Below are positions 33,101-42,445 of a DNA stretch of 64,000 nucleotides, one piece after another; positions within the stretch are counted from its first letter, which is position 1; each line of letters starts with the position of its first letter. This DNA comes from Morganella sibonii (GTDB lineage Bacteria; Pseudomonadota; Gammaproteobacteria; Enterobacterales; Enterobacteriaceae). A program made the translations under genes and the position numbers. The DNA lies in NCBI RefSeq assembly GCF_040560245.1, contig NZ_JAKMWP010000004.1; one strand, given 5' to 3'. The notes under the pieces were generated by a model that ran no database searches, was not told the DNA's origin, and worked only from the letters and a program-made list of their open reading frames with translations.

Positions 33101-35857
33101 TTAAAAATCGTAATTCAGCTGTAACCAGAACTGACGGCCCGGATCATAGGCAATCACCTTGTTACCGGCATAGATAAAGGTATCCGCGACATTTTTGTTA
33201 TTCAGAACGTTATTCACTTCCAGTGAAACGGATGCGCCGTAAGCAAACTCCGGTTTCCAGTTCACGCGGGTGTCCCAGGTGAATTTGGACGCGAAATGCT
33301 CTTTCTGATAAACACGTAATTCACCGTACTGCGGATCACGGACCACTTCGTTGTCATGACGGACGGCCTGATTACGGGCTCCCCACCATTGCAGGCGGTT
33401 GTACCAGGAGATGTTGTAGTTATCCCAGTCACTGGTCAGCTCAACGTTCAGTTTCAGCGGCGAGTTAAAGTTGCTGGCAGGCAGGTCACTGACATCGATC
33501 ACTTTGCCGCCGTACATTACTTTGTCGGAGTTAATGGCACTGCCCGGCTCAAAGAAGGCATAGCCCTGGTCAGACGGGAAGTTGGTTTTGGTATCCTGCC
33601 AGACGATTGAGGAGGTAAAGACATGAGTTGCCTGACCCCATTCCCACGGCTGACTGTTACTGACCGCCAGGGTGACGGAATCATGCTTGCTGCGTCCGGC
33701 ATTATCAAAGGTGCGGATATTGCCTTTGTCGGAGTATTTGTCCGGGCCGGTCAGATTGGTATATTTGGTGCGGCTGCGCACTTCATCATAACCTTCACGG
33801 TGAACATAGGTCAGACGCCAGGTGGTGCTGAGGATTTCCTGTTGCAGACCAAGGGAAATTTCATCGTTATACGGTGTTTTCAGTGAATCCAGACCTTCAA
33901 AATCATTGCTCGGGATCCAGTTTTCTCCCCAGTTACACATATAGCATTTTTCCAGCCCGGCATTTTGCGCACCGTACAGGGCGTAGGTCAGCATAGAGCG
34001 GCCGTAATAACGGTTGGCACCGGCGATCAGCAGTGTTTCTTTATTGCCGAACAGGTCATAAGTGGCGGCCAGGCGTGGTGCGACATTGGTGCGCTGAACA
34101 AAATCATCCCGATCCACGCGGATACCCGGACGCAGTGTCAGACGGCCAATCTCAATATTGTCATCGGCAAACAGCGCGTAGTTGTTATAACTGACTGAGG
34201 CGGTTCCCGGCAGGAAACGGTGGATATTGGTCATCTCCATGCCCATATCCGCATAAGTGGCTTTGTCATCACTGGTGTGATAATGCAATTTATCGCGGAT
34301 ATAGCGGCCTTTGGTATGGGTGGATTCCATCCCGAGTGTCGGGCGGTGTGTGATCCCGAAGCCCTCTGACGGCAGGAAACGGGCGACGGCTTTGGTGGTG
34401 ACATTGTCCTGCTCTGTCCGCAGATCACCCAATCCGCCCATTTTGGTGTTAACGATCGTTTTGCCGTCCGGTAACTTATCCTTCATTTCATAGAAATTCT
34501 GTTCGTCATTCACACGGTTATCTTTCAGTTTCTGATAACCCAGGGTGAATTCCAGATCGGCCAGGCTGGTCTGGTGTTTCAGTACACCGGTCACACCTAA
34601 GCCTTTATGGTTATTGTCATAACCTGAGTTGGCAATATTGGAGGCAAACAAACGCGCCTTGTAATCGGAGTAATTCAGGGAAATATCGGCGGTGGTCACC
34701 GGCGAAAGATCCATCGCATACTTCACAAACAGGTTGTCCGAGGTACGTTTCTGGTTACGTTTGCGCTTATCAAACTCATACCCGACGAGCTCTTCACCTT
34801 CCATCACCGCCATCAGTACCGAGGTATTGGCCGGGATAGTGGAGGTGCGGCGGGAGGCCGATACGGTCAGGCCGCTGTTTTCGGTTACACCGACTTCAAA
34901 CCAGCCGCCGAAATCGTGTTTGTTATATTCATTCTGGAAACGGGCCGGGTGACTGATATCATTTTTTGATGAATCAATCGGCTGCGAAGAATCCTCAAAC
35001 AGATGATTCCAGGAGGAGCGGGTGGTGCGGTAATACATATGACCGCTGTTTTCGCCGTTCCAGCGGCGGCTGGTGACATCCACGCTGCCGCCGGTAAAGC
35101 CGCCGAATTCCACCGGAATGTTGTTATCGTAAACGGTCACGCTGTCGATCAGACGGCTGTCGATGTACATTCCCTGATCGCCGCTGTCCAGCCGCGTGGA
35201 GGTTTCACCCAGCGTATCTTTTGCCGGGTCGAAATCGTTGTTAAAACTGATGCCGTCGAGCTTATAGGCGTTCTGGAAACTGGAGGCGCCGTGAATGGAA
35301 ATCCGTGACGGTTTGATTTCGCCCTGGTTGAGGGACGAACTGTCATTACCGGCAAACTGTACGGCAGGGTTGGTGCGAAGCAGCTCCGTGACGTTACCGT
35401 CACCGGTATTGCGCTGGCGGATCTCCTCCGCGGTAATATACTGCGGGGCAGACATGACATCGGTGGCCGGATGGTAAGCCAGTTCGCCCTGAACCCGCGT
35501 TTCCGGGATTAAAATCGTTTCCGCTTCGGTGGTCAGCGGGCGGATAACATAACTGCTGCCCTGCTGCACCAGTGTCAGGCCGGAGCCTGCCAGCAGTGTC
35601 TGAATGGCGGTCTGCGCTGAATAGCTGCCGTGAAGTGCCGGTGCACGCAGTGCGCCGAGTTGTCCGGCATCATACAGTAACTGGATTTGTCCCTGTTGCG
35701 CGATAGTATTCAGTGAACTGCTCAGTGCCTGTTCCGGCAGATCAAGAGTGAGATCTGCCGCTCCTGCCGGAGCCGCTGTCAGTCCGAGCGCCAGCACAAT
35801 GGCAGAACTGACCGCCCTGATGCTGAATGGTGATGGTGTTATTGTCATTTTTATCAT
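33101..35857 (-). CDS. TonB-dependent receptor with N-terminal STN signalling domain
   Basis: 918 residues. Signal peptide to about residue 33; STN domain ~34-105 (LDLPEQALSSSLNTIAQQG, then LLAGSGLTLVQQGSSYVI); a TonB-box-like ETILIPETRV; plug domain with the VTELLRTNPAVQF and DSVTVYDNNIPVEFGGFTGG motifs; then a 22-strand-type barrel ending in WLQLNYDF with terminal Phe. E. coli YddB and FusA lack this kind of STN extension as far as I recall. The STN domain is the part that talks to FecR-like anti-sigma factors, and fecI/fecR-like genes lie directly upstream. A CYMCNWGENW loop with two cysteines sits in the barrel. Ligand may be an iron-carrying protein, by analogy only. Confidence 0.9.
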   Translation of the reverse strand: MIKMTITPSPFSIRAVSSAIVLALGLTAAPAGAADLTLDLPEQALSSSLNTIAQQGQIQLLYDAGQLGALRAPALHGSYSAQTAIQTLLAGSGLTLVQQGSSYVIRPLTTEAETILIPETRVQGELAYHPATDVMSAPQYITAEEIRQRNTGDGNVTELLRTNPAVQFAGNDSSSLNQGEIKPSRISIHGASSFQNAYKLDGISFNNDFDPAKDTLGETSTRLDSGDQGMYIDSRLIDSVTVYDNNIPVEFGGFTGGSVDVTSRRWNGENSGHMYYRTTRSSWNHLFEDSSQPIDSSKNDISHPARFQNEYNKHDFGGWFEVGVTENSGLTVSASRRTSTIPANTSVLMAVMEGEELVGYEFDKRKRNQKRTSDNLFVKYAMDLSPVTTADISLNYSDYKARLFASNIANSGYDNNHKGLGVTGVLKHQTSLADLEFTLGYQKLKDNRVNDEQNFYEMKDKLPDGKTIVNTKMGGLGDLRTEQDNVTTKAVARFLPSEGFGITHRPTLGMESTHTKGRYIRDKLHYHTSDDKATYADMGMEMTNIHRFLPGTASVSYNNYALFADDNIEIGRLTLRPGIRVDRDDFVQRTNVAPRLAATYDLFGNKETLLIAGANRYYGRSMLTYALYGAQNAGLEKCYMCNWGENWIPSNDFEGLDSLKTPYNDEISLGLQQEILSTTWRLTYVHREGYDEVRSRTKYTNLTGPDKYSDKGNIRTFDNAGRSKHDSVTLAVSNSQPWEWGQATHVFTSSIVWQDTKTNFPSDQGYAFFEPGSAINSDKVMYGGKVIDVSDLPASNFNSPLKLNVELTSDWDNYNISWYNRLQWWGARNQAVRHDNEVVRDPQYGELRVYQKEHFASKFTWDTRVNWKPEFAYGASVSLEVNNVLNNKNVADTFIYAGNKVIAYDPGRQFWLQLNYDF

Positions 35858-35899
35858 TTCCGGAAGTGTCGTAGTTATCCCCTGTATCAGAAGACGCGG

Positions 35900-35931
35900 A
35901 AATGAGAATTATCCTCACCTGATAATCATTC
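35900..35931 (-). promoter_or_regulatory. candidate overlapping Fur sites before the receptor gene
   Basis: AATGAGAATTATC and TGATAATCATTC lie in tandem between the end of the fecR-like gene and the receptor start. Both halves resemble Fur hexamer arrays. A separate iron-controlled promoter for the receptor, in addition to FecI-type control, is likely. Confidence 0.6.
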
Positions 35932-35937
35932 TTTTTT

Positions 35938-36900
35938 TCATTTATTTTTATTTTTCTTCACAATCAGCAGGCTGCCGTCATGCAGTTCGGTGACTTCAAC
36001 CGGTAACAGCAGCGGCAGAGCCGAGAAAAAAGCATCTGTTTCAGAAAGGGTGACCCGGCCGGAGACGGTCAGATCAGTCGTATTGGCGGCAAGTGACACC
36101 GGGCGGTTGCTGTAAGGTGCGAGGCGGGCAACAACATCGTGCAGCGGGGTATTTGTGAGGGTGATTTGTCCGTTACGCCATTCCCCGGCCTGTTCCGGCG
36201 GAATATGACTGAGCAGCAGGGCGTGCCCCGGTGCGGGACTGACGGCATTATCCCCGGCACGGAGATAAACCGGTTTTTTATCTGCGGCATCCCGCAGGGC
36301 GACAATCCCGTTCGCCACAGAGATGGCCACTTCTGTCCCCCGGCGGCTGACATCAAATTCTGTCCCGACAACCGTTATCTCCCTGCCGTCCGCCTGAATG
36401 ACAAACGGCCGCCACGGATTGGATTTCACCTGAAAAAAAGCGTTGCCGCGCACCAGCGTAATACGGCGTTGTGTCTGCTCATAGGCAATATCCGCTTCGC
36501 TGTCACGGTTGAGAAAAATACGGCTGCCGTCCGGCAGGATCATGGATTTACTCTCTGAGGCAGTGGCGAGAGTCAGGTTATCCATCAGCAAAGCAGGTAA
36601 CTGGCTGTAGGGTAAAAACAGCATCACCAGGATAAACAGCCCGGCGAGGGTATGGCGCAGCGGGCGCAATACCGAAAACGGCCGGTCAGGTGCCGGGGCT
36701 GTGACGTCAGGACGCGGCAGGGCCGACATATCACCCCACAGTTGCGCCATCTCATCAAATGCCGGGCGGTTTTCCGGAGATTCCGCCAGCCATGACTGCA
36801 AGTCACGCTGCTGCTGCGCCGTCATACTCTGGCTGTGCCAGCGTGTAAACCACAGTGCGGCGGCTTCTTCCCGTTCATCCTGTTCACGCCGGTCAGTCAT
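35938..36900 (-). CDS. FecR-like anti-sigma factor / signal transducer
   Basis: 320 residues. The cytoplasmic N-terminal DUF4880 region (AAALWFTRWHS, WLAESPENRPAFDEMAQLWG) is followed by a single membrane helix near residues 84-105 (TLAGLFILVMLFLPYSQLPA), then the periplasmic FecR domain (SMILPDGSRIFLNRDSEADI, FEVSR-like FDVSRRG) and a C-terminal STN-like end. It relays occupancy of the receptor to the sigma factor. Its start overlaps the sigma gene stop by four bases, the usual fecI-fecR coupling. Confidence 0.9.
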   Translation of the reverse strand: MTDRREQDEREEAAALWFTRWHSQSMTAQQQRDLQSWLAESPENRPAFDEMAQLWGDMSALPRPDVTAPAPDRPFSVLRPLRHTLAGLFILVMLFLPYSQLPALLMDNLTLATASESKSMILPDGSRIFLNRDSEADIAYEQTQRRITLVRGNAFFQVKSNPWRPFVIQADGREITVVGTEFDVSRRGTEVAISVANGIVALRDAADKKPVYLRAGDNAVSPAPGHALLLSHIPPEQAGEWRNGQITLTNTPLHDVVARLAPYSNRPVSLAANTTDLTVSGRVTLSETDAFFSALPLLLPVEVTELHDGSLLIVKKNKNK

Positions 36901-37481
36901 TCCCCGTCCTTCTGTTCTTCGGTATTCATGGCGCGTTTACATTGCAGCAGGGCACGGGCGATATGTTTCTCCACCATACTGACCGTGATATCCATCCGCT
37001 CGGCAATGTCACTTTGTGAAAGTCCGTCAAACCGGTAAAGCACAAAAGCTTCCCGCTGACGGGGCGGCAGTTCATTCAGTACCTGATACAGCCTGTCCAG
37101 CCGCTGGCGGTGTTCGAGCTGAACCTGAGGGTCGGCCTCCTCCTGTGCCACTTCCGCGGTCAGCGAGTCATCCCACTCACTGACACGGTCACGCCCCTTC
37201 CGCTGGTTGTAGCGCCAGTGGTCGGTCAGCACATTATTGGCGATCTTAAACAGGAACGCGCGGGTTTCCTGCACAGACGTATCGTTGCCGCCTTTCAGCC
37301 AGCGGGCAAACACATCCTGCGACAGATCCCGTGCATCCTGACTGTTGCCCAGCCGCTTATGGAAGAAGCGGACAAGCTGATGGTAGGTTGAGTGATAAGC
37401 CCCGGCGATAAGCCTGCTTACCGATTTTTCAGTTGTCATTTTTCTGGTGTGTATCGAAGTCATCGTAATTGAAGGAGTCAT
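36897..37481 (-). CDS. FecI-like ECF sigma factor
   Basis: 194 residues from the first ATG; ATGs at 37463 and 37439 are also possible and no strong ribosome site decides. Region 2 is present (RDLSQDVFARWL, FLFKIANNVLTDHWR) and region 4 (LPPRQREAFVLYRFDGLS, SQSDIAERMDITVSMVEKHI). It is of the iron-starvation sigma group that drives a TonB-dependent receptor operon after a surface signal. The five genes downstream on this strand are its probable targets. A Fur-like site lies upstream. Confidence 0.92.
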   Translation of the reverse strand: MTPSITMTSIHTRKMTTEKSVSRLIAGAYHSTYHQLVRFFHKRLGNSQDARDLSQDVFARWLKGGNDTSVQETRAFLFKIANNVLTDHWRYNQRKGRDRVSEWDDSLTAEVAQEEADPQVQLEHRQRLDRLYQVLNELPPRQREAFVLYRFDGLSQSDIAERMDITVSMVEKHIARALLQCKRAMNTEEQKDGE

Positions 37482-37552
37482 TACGCATTGCTTAGAAAAA
37501 GCTAAAAAATCTCATTGTTGTTATTTGAATTATTATTTAATAATAAAAAGCA

Positions 37553-37574
37553 ATATCATTTGCGTTATCATTAT
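37553..37574. promoter_or_regulatory. candidate Fur site between fecI-like and tonB-like genes
   Basis: On the minus strand ATAATGATAACGCAAATGATAT contains the left half of the Fur consensus exactly (ATAATGATAA) with a weaker right half. It sits in the 150-base divergent spacer and could control both directions. Confidence 0.5.
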
Positions 37575-37631
37575 GCCTGTAATTTTACAAATTGAAATAC
37601 GTGAATAACGATTAAAAAAGAGAGTTGAGTG

Positions 37632-38408
37632 ATGTTGAATGTGGCTGCAGCCTGTTATCAGAACAGGCGATATTCAGTCGGCGGTACGGTTGCCAGTGTG
37701 GGCGCACACGTACTGTTGCTGGCATTGTTCCTGGGCTGGCTGACGTTTTCTGCGGAAGAACCGAAAGGCATGCTGCCTCCGGCATTTGTGCTGATGCCGG
37801 GCGTTTATCAGCTGGAAAGTGCACCTCCGGAAAAAGCGGAAGGGGTAAGGCAGGTGATGTCACAACCGGAACCACAGCCGCTGGCGGAACCGGAGCGGGA
37901 ATCTGCGGTGGATAAACTGGCGGTATCTGACCAGGGCACCTGGACAAAAAAAGCGGAGAAACCAAAGAAAAAAGCAGAGAAAAAGCCGTTAACGGAGATT
38001 AAAATGCCGGAAACGGACAACCCGTCCCCGGTACTGGCAGAAAGTACTTCCGCACCGCGTCAGGGCGACAGCTCTGCCAGCCGTGCTGATTTCACCAGTC
38101 ATGCGCCGCAGCCGGTCAGCGGCAGTACCGGCTGGGAAAGCACAGTACATTCGCATCTGGCGAAATATAAACGCTATCCGCGGGCACTGCTGCGCTATAA
38201 ATCCACCGGTGTTTCTCATGTGAGAGTAACGCTGAATATGCAGGGAAATGTTGTCTCTGCCGAACTGGTTAATTCATCGGGCACAAAATTGCTGGATAAA
38301 GAAGCGCTTGCCACAGTACAACGGGCATCACCTTTCCCGCTGCCGCCACAGGAGCGCAGCAAAAACGGCCATATTGAGATAGTCACTCCTATCGGTTTTT
38401 ACCTGTAA
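37632..38408 (+). CDS. TonB-family energy transducer dedicated to the import locus (FusB-like)
   Basis: 258 residues from the ATG at 37632. One N-terminal membrane helix (ASVGAHVLLLALFLGWLTF), a proline/lysine-rich periplasmic spacer (QPEPQPLAEPERE, KKAEKPKKKAEKKPL) and the TonB C-terminal domain (HLAKYKRYPRALLRYKSTGV, NMQGNVVSAELVNSSG, DKEALATVQRASPFPLPP). TonB proteins couple the proton-motive force, through ExbB/ExbD, to outer-membrane receptors. ExbB/ExbD are not encoded here. Its divergence from the fecI-like gene argues for service to the receptor of this locus. Confidence 0.9.
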   Translation: MLNVAAACYQNRRYSVGGTVASVGAHVLLLALFLGWLTFSAEEPKGMLPPAFVLMPGVYQLESAPPEKAEGVRQVMSQPEPQPLAEPERESAVDKLAVSDQGTWTKKAEKPKKKAEKKPLTEIKMPETDNPSPVLAESTSAPRQGDSSASRADFTSHAPQPVSGSTGWESTVHSHLAKYKRYPRALLRYKSTGVSHVRVTLNMQGNVVSAELVNSSGTKLLDKEALATVQRASPFPLPPQERSKNGHIEIVTPIGFYL

Positions 38409-38412
38409 CCAG

Positions 38413-38456
38413 CAGACAATTCCCGAAGTACCATTTTTATTACCAGGAATTGTCTG
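38413..38456 (+). terminator. terminator-like inverted repeat after tonB-like gene
   Basis: CAGACAATTCC and GGAATTGTCTG form a perfect 11-bp stem with a 22-base loop; a C/T-rich tract with T6 follows a few bases later. Confidence 0.7.
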
Positions 38457-39078
38457 TATTTCCCCCTTTTTTGTTTCCTTGTTTATTTTTTCCCTGCTTA
38501 ACATTTCGGTTTTTCTATAGGTTTTCTTAATTTATTTAAATGAGTTTCAGTCACTCATATCGCAACAAGCACAGTAAAGCCGGTTCCGGCACGGATAAAA
38601 TTCTGTTATTACCCGCCACAATAAAAGTACCATTATGAAAATGGTTAATTTAATTAATGAATATTACTAACGGATATCCGTCGGTGATTATCAAAAAGAG
38701 TGTGTTACACTGCTAAAAAACAGCGGGCGATGATAGTGTTTACTGTGGCAGAGCGCCGGTAAACGGATAATATAATGCCTTGGCAAATAATCATTTTTAG
38801 TCTGTTTAAGGGTAGGTTGTTACAAAATATTTCATCCGTGAATTATCAGGAAAATATGTAATAATGTTATTATTCAGCAGCAGGATTGAATAAAAGAATT
38901 TAATATATAAGAAATCCGATTTTTATCACTATTCATTAGTATGCATCATTTTCGGACGTGACTTTAGTGATATAAACTCTGTTTTCTTTGATAGATTAAT
39001 TTTTTATAGGTGATTTTGCGTAATACCGGATTGACTCAAAATTAAACATCGTGAATTTTAGTTAGGTAAGGGTAAGTG
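38457..39078 (+). other. AT-rich intergenic region upstream of the yntA-like gene
   Basis: About 620 bases, clearly AT-richer than the flanks, without a credible open frame. I looked for a NikR-type GTATGA-N16-TCATAC operator and did not find one. Several TATAAT-like hexamers occur (for example in GGATAATATAATGCC near 38770), so a promoter is likely but cannot be fixed by eye. The low GC suggests an H-NS-type silenced promoter, as an inference. Confidence 0.45.
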
Positions 39079-40674
39079 ATGACTAAAAAGTCTGTTTTTG
39101 CAAGAACACTCGTCTCTTTGCTATTAGGTACAGCTATTAGTGCTTCAGCGCTGGCTGCGGCAGAAAATACCGGTCATACATTACGGCTGGCTATCGGCGC
39201 AGAACCGACAGAGGGATTTGACCCGATGCTCGGCTGGAGCCACGGCAGTTACTTATTACTGCACAGCCCGCTGCTCAAACAAAAGGCCGATCTTTCCTGG
39301 CACAGCTATATGCTGGACAGTTACGACCACAATGCCGACGGCAAAGAGTGGACGCTGAAACTGAAAAAAGATCTGAAATTCTCGGACGGCTCCCCGCTGA
39401 CCGCCAAAGACGTTGCTTTCACCTATAACAATGCCGCCGCCGGCGGCGGTAAAATCGACATGGGGAATTTTGCCAAAGCGGAGGTCATTGACCCGCTGAC
39501 CGTGAAAATGACCCTGTCCGAACCGCAAAGTACCTTTATTAACGTACTCGGCTCTCTCGGGATTGTGTCCGCCGATAAATATGATGCCAGAGAGTATGCC
39601 CAAAAACCGGTGGGTGCCGGGCCGTACCGCCTGGTGGCTTTCCAGCCGGGCCAGCAGCTGATTGTTGAGGCCAACCCGTATTACGCCGGACCAAAAAATG
39701 ACTTTAACAAGCTGGTGTTTGTCTTCCTGGATGAAGATGCCGCCTTTGCAGCCGCGCAGAGCCGTCAGCTTGAAGTTGTCCGCATTCCGCCGGTGATCGC
39801 TGCGACTGCCGGTGATGTCAAAGGGATGAAACTGGTAGAGCGTGCCAGCGTGGAAAACCGCGGTATTGTCTTCCCGATTCCGAAATCCGGTGAAAAAGAT
39901 GCACAGGGTAACCCGATCGGTAACGATATCACCTCCGATGTGGCTGTCCGTAAAGCCATCAACTATGCCATTGACCGTAAATTGCTGTCTGAGCAGGTGA
40001 TGGAAGGGTATGCCGTACCGGCCTTTACCGGTGTTCACGGACTGCCGTGGAACAATCCGGAAGCCGCTTTTAAAGATGGTGATGCGGAAAAAGCCAAACA
40101 GATCCTGGAAGAGGCAGGCTGGAAACTGAATAAAGACGGACTGCGCGAGAAAGACGGCAAAGTCGCCAAACTGACGCTGTGGTACACCAGCGGGGATACC
40201 ACCCGCCGTGACCTGGCACAGGCTATCCGCGCATTCCTGAAACCAATCGGTATTGAACTGGATTTACAGTCCGGCAGCTGGGAAACCGTCGAACGCCATA
40301 TGCACGCCAACCCGACTCTGTTCGGCTGGGGCAGTCTTGACCCGATGGAGTTAGTCCATCATTACAGCAGCAAAGCGGCAGGTGTGGAGTTCTACAACCC
40401 GGGCTATTACAAAAATCCGCAGGTGGATGCCATTCTTGAGAAAGCGGTGAGTGCACCGGATCAGGAAGCGGCCATTCCGGTCTGGCAGCAGGTGGACTGG
40501 AACGGTAAAACCGGCACAGGGATTAAAGGGGATGCTGCCTGGGCGTGGCTGCTGAATGTGCAGCATACCTATGTGGTCAGTGATTGTGTGGACCTGGGCA
40601 AAGGTGCTCCGGAGATCCACGGATCATGGTCACTGCTCAACAGTGTGGATGACTGGGCCTGGACCTGTAAATAA
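39079..40674 (+). CDS. yntA: nickel/peptide-type ABC importer, substrate-binding protein (YntA-like)
   Basis: 531 residues from the ATG at 39079 (AAGGG upstream). Signal peptide ends ASALAAAE. It is a family 5 solute-binding protein: TLRLAIGAEPTEGFDPMLGW, LKFSDGSPLTAKDVAFTYN, VGAGPYRL and the SDVAVRKAINYAIDR motif. Family 5 binds peptides, nickel or nickel chelates. Its operon ends 400 bases before ureA, the arrangement of ynt next to urease in Yersinia, so nickel supply for urease is the best guess. Direct nickel binding cannot be read from sequence. Confidence 0.85.
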   Translation: MTKKSVFARTLVSLLLGTAISASALAAAENTGHTLRLAIGAEPTEGFDPMLGWSHGSYLLLHSPLLKQKADLSWHSYMLDSYDHNADGKEWTLKLKKDLKFSDGSPLTAKDVAFTYNNAAAGGGKIDMGNFAKAEVIDPLTVKMTLSEPQSTFINVLGSLGIVSADKYDAREYAQKPVGAGPYRLVAFQPGQQLIVEANPYYAGPKNDFNKLVFVFLDEDAAFAAAQSRQLEVVRIPPVIAATAGDVKGMKLVERASVENRGIVFPIPKSGEKDAQGNPIGNDITSDVAVRKAINYAIDRKLLSEQVMEGYAVPAFTGVHGLPWNNPEAAFKDGDAEKAKQILEEAGWKLNKDGLREKDGKVAKLTLWYTSGDTTRRDLAQAIRAFLKPIGIELDLQSGSWETVERHMHANPTLFGWGSLDPMELVHHYSSKAAGVEFYNPGYYKNPQVDAILEKAVSAPDQEAAIPVWQQVDWNGKTGTGIKGDAAWAWLLNVQHTYVVSDCVDLGKGAPEIHGSWSLLNSVDDWAWTCK

Positions 40675-41642
40675 TGCGCAGTGCCCTGTTCCTTTTCGTG
40701 CGGTTTTTTTGTCTGCTGACGGTCACGGCGGCGGGAGTGTTTATCCTCCTGAGTTATTCGCCGGTTGACCCGATCAGAGCCTATATCGGAAATGATCTGC
40801 TGCATGTACCGCCGGAGCAGTATCCGGCGATCGCCGCCCGCTGGGGACTGGATCAGCCGCTGTGGCAGCGGTTCTGGATCTGGTTCTCGCAGATGCTGCG
40901 CGGTGATCTCGGCTACTCCATGCTGTATAACGCGCCGGTTTCAGAGGTGATTTCGGCGCGGCTCGGGCCGTCACTGGCGTTGCTTATCAGCGCCTGGTTT
41001 TTCTCGGGAATTTCCGGGCTGCTGCTGGGGCTGGTGGCCGGGCGGTATCTGAACCGCTGGCCGGACAAAATAATTTCGGCGCTGTCGTATCTGCTGGCCT
41101 CGATACCGACATTCTGGATAGGGCTGCTGCTGCTGTCACTGTTTGCGGTCACCCTGAACTGGGCACCGATCTGCTGTGCCTGGCCGATGGGTGAGGATGC
41201 GGATACTGCCACGTTCGGTGAGAAAATTCATCACCTGATCCTGCCGGTGCTGGCACTGGGATTACTCGGTGTCGGTAACATTGCCCTGCATACGCGGGCA
41301 AAAGTGGCGGAAGTGATGGGAACAGAGTTTATCCGTTATGCCAGAGCGCAGGGGGATAAAGGCTGGCCGATGATTAATTTTCATGTGCTGCGTCATGCCA
41401 TTACCCCGGCACTCTGTTTACAGTTTGCCTCGGTGGGGGAACTGCTGAGCGGTTCACTGCTGGCGGAGAAAGTGTTTGCCTATCCCGGTCTGGGACAGGC
41501 GACGATAGATGCGGGGCTGCGGGGAGATATCCCGCTGCTGATGGGTATTGTGATGTTTTGCGCGATCCTGATTTTTATCGGTAACAGCACGGCGGATATT
41601 TTACTGCGCCGCGTGAATCAGGGAGTGATCCGCGAGTCATGA
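40674..41642 (+). CDS. yntB: nickel/peptide-type ABC importer permease 1 (YntB-like)
   Basis: 322 residues. OppB/NikB-type permease: N-terminal helix, SPVDPIRAYIGND extracytoplasmic segment, five further helices and the EAA loop (EVMGTEFIRYARAQGDKGWP). The start codon shares one base with the yntA stop. It pairs with the next gene to form the channel. Confidence 0.88.
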   Translation: MRSALFLFVRFFCLLTVTAAGVFILLSYSPVDPIRAYIGNDLLHVPPEQYPAIAARWGLDQPLWQRFWIWFSQMLRGDLGYSMLYNAPVSEVISARLGPSLALLISAWFFSGISGLLLGLVAGRYLNRWPDKIISALSYLLASIPTFWIGLLLLSLFAVTLNWAPICCAWPMGEDADTATFGEKIHHLILPVLALGLLGVGNIALHTRAKVAEVMGTEFIRYARAQGDKGWPMINFHVLRHAITPALCLQFASVGELLSGSLLAEKVFAYPGLGQATIDAGLRGDIPLLMGIVMFCAILIFIGNSTADILLRRVNQGVIRES

Positions 41643-42445
41643 CGTATAACCCGAACCGCGCTCTGCTAAAACTGACGGGCACATTACTGATGCTGATCCT
41701 GCTGGGCGTATATGCCATCTGGATCACACACACAGATATTGATATGGATTTCCTGGCGCGGCGGCAGGCACCTTCTGTCGCGCACTGGTTTGGTACTGAC
41801 AGCCTGGGGCGTGATCTGTGGGATCGCACCTTTCAGGGCATGGCAACCAGTCTGCAAATCGGACTGATTTCCGCCCTGACCAGCGGGCTGGTGGCACTGA
41901 CGATGGCCGGGTTATCCACCATTAACAAAGGGACAGATTATCTGGTACGCGGGGTGATTGATACGCTGCTGGCGCTGCCGCACCTGCTGTTGCTGATTTT
42001 AATCTGTTTCACCCTGGGCGGCGGCAAATCCGGCGTGATCTGGGCGATAGCCCTGACACACTGGCCGAAACTGACGCTGATCCTGCGCTCGGAAATTCTG
42101 CGGGTACGGGAAACGGATTATGTAATGCTGGCACAGCGCATAGGAAATTCACGGTTGTATTGCTGGCGTCATCATTATCTGCCAATGTTATTACCGCAGT
42201 GGATTGTCGGCACACTGCTGATGTTCCCGCATTCGGTACTGCACAGTGCGGCGCTCAGTTTTCTGGGCTTCGGGCTTGCGCCGCATGAGGCATCTCTGGG
42301 GATACTGCTGTCAGATGCGCTGCGTTACCTCAGTACCGGCGCCTGGTGGCTGGCATTTTTCCCGGGACTGGTGCTGGTCGGACTGGTGTTACTGTTTGAT
42401 CAGTTTGCGAAAGCCTTACAACAGCTCTGGCTGAGGATCGCATAA
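41639..42445 (+). CDS. yntC: nickel/peptide-type ABC importer permease 2 (YntC-like)
   Basis: 268 residues, OppC/NikC-type. The HWFGTDSLGRDLWDR motif is the family hallmark after the first helix; the EAA loop is REILRVRETDYVMLAQRIGN. ATGA overlap with the preceding gene and a one-base overlap with the next show strict operon organisation. Confidence 0.88.
   Translation: MTYNPNRALLKLTGTLLMLILLGVYAIWITHTDIDMDFLARRQAPSVAHWFGTDSLGRDLWDRTFQGMATSLQIGLISALTSGLVALTMAGLSTINKGTDYLVRGVIDTLLALPHLLLLILICFTLGGGKSGVIWAIALTHWPKLTLILRSEILRVRETDYVMLAQRIGNSRLYCWRHHYLPMLLPQWIVGTLLMFPHSVLHSAALSFLGFGLAPHEASLGILLSDALRYLSTGAWWLAFFPGLVLVGLVLLFDQFAKALQQLWLRIA

Noticed and set aside
38457..39078. NikR operator before the yntA-like gene
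   Set aside because: No GTATGA-N16-TCATAC pattern or close variant was found, nor before ureA.
39256..40038. 260-residue open frame antisense to yntA
   Set aside because: Shadow frame of a strongly supported binding-protein gene.
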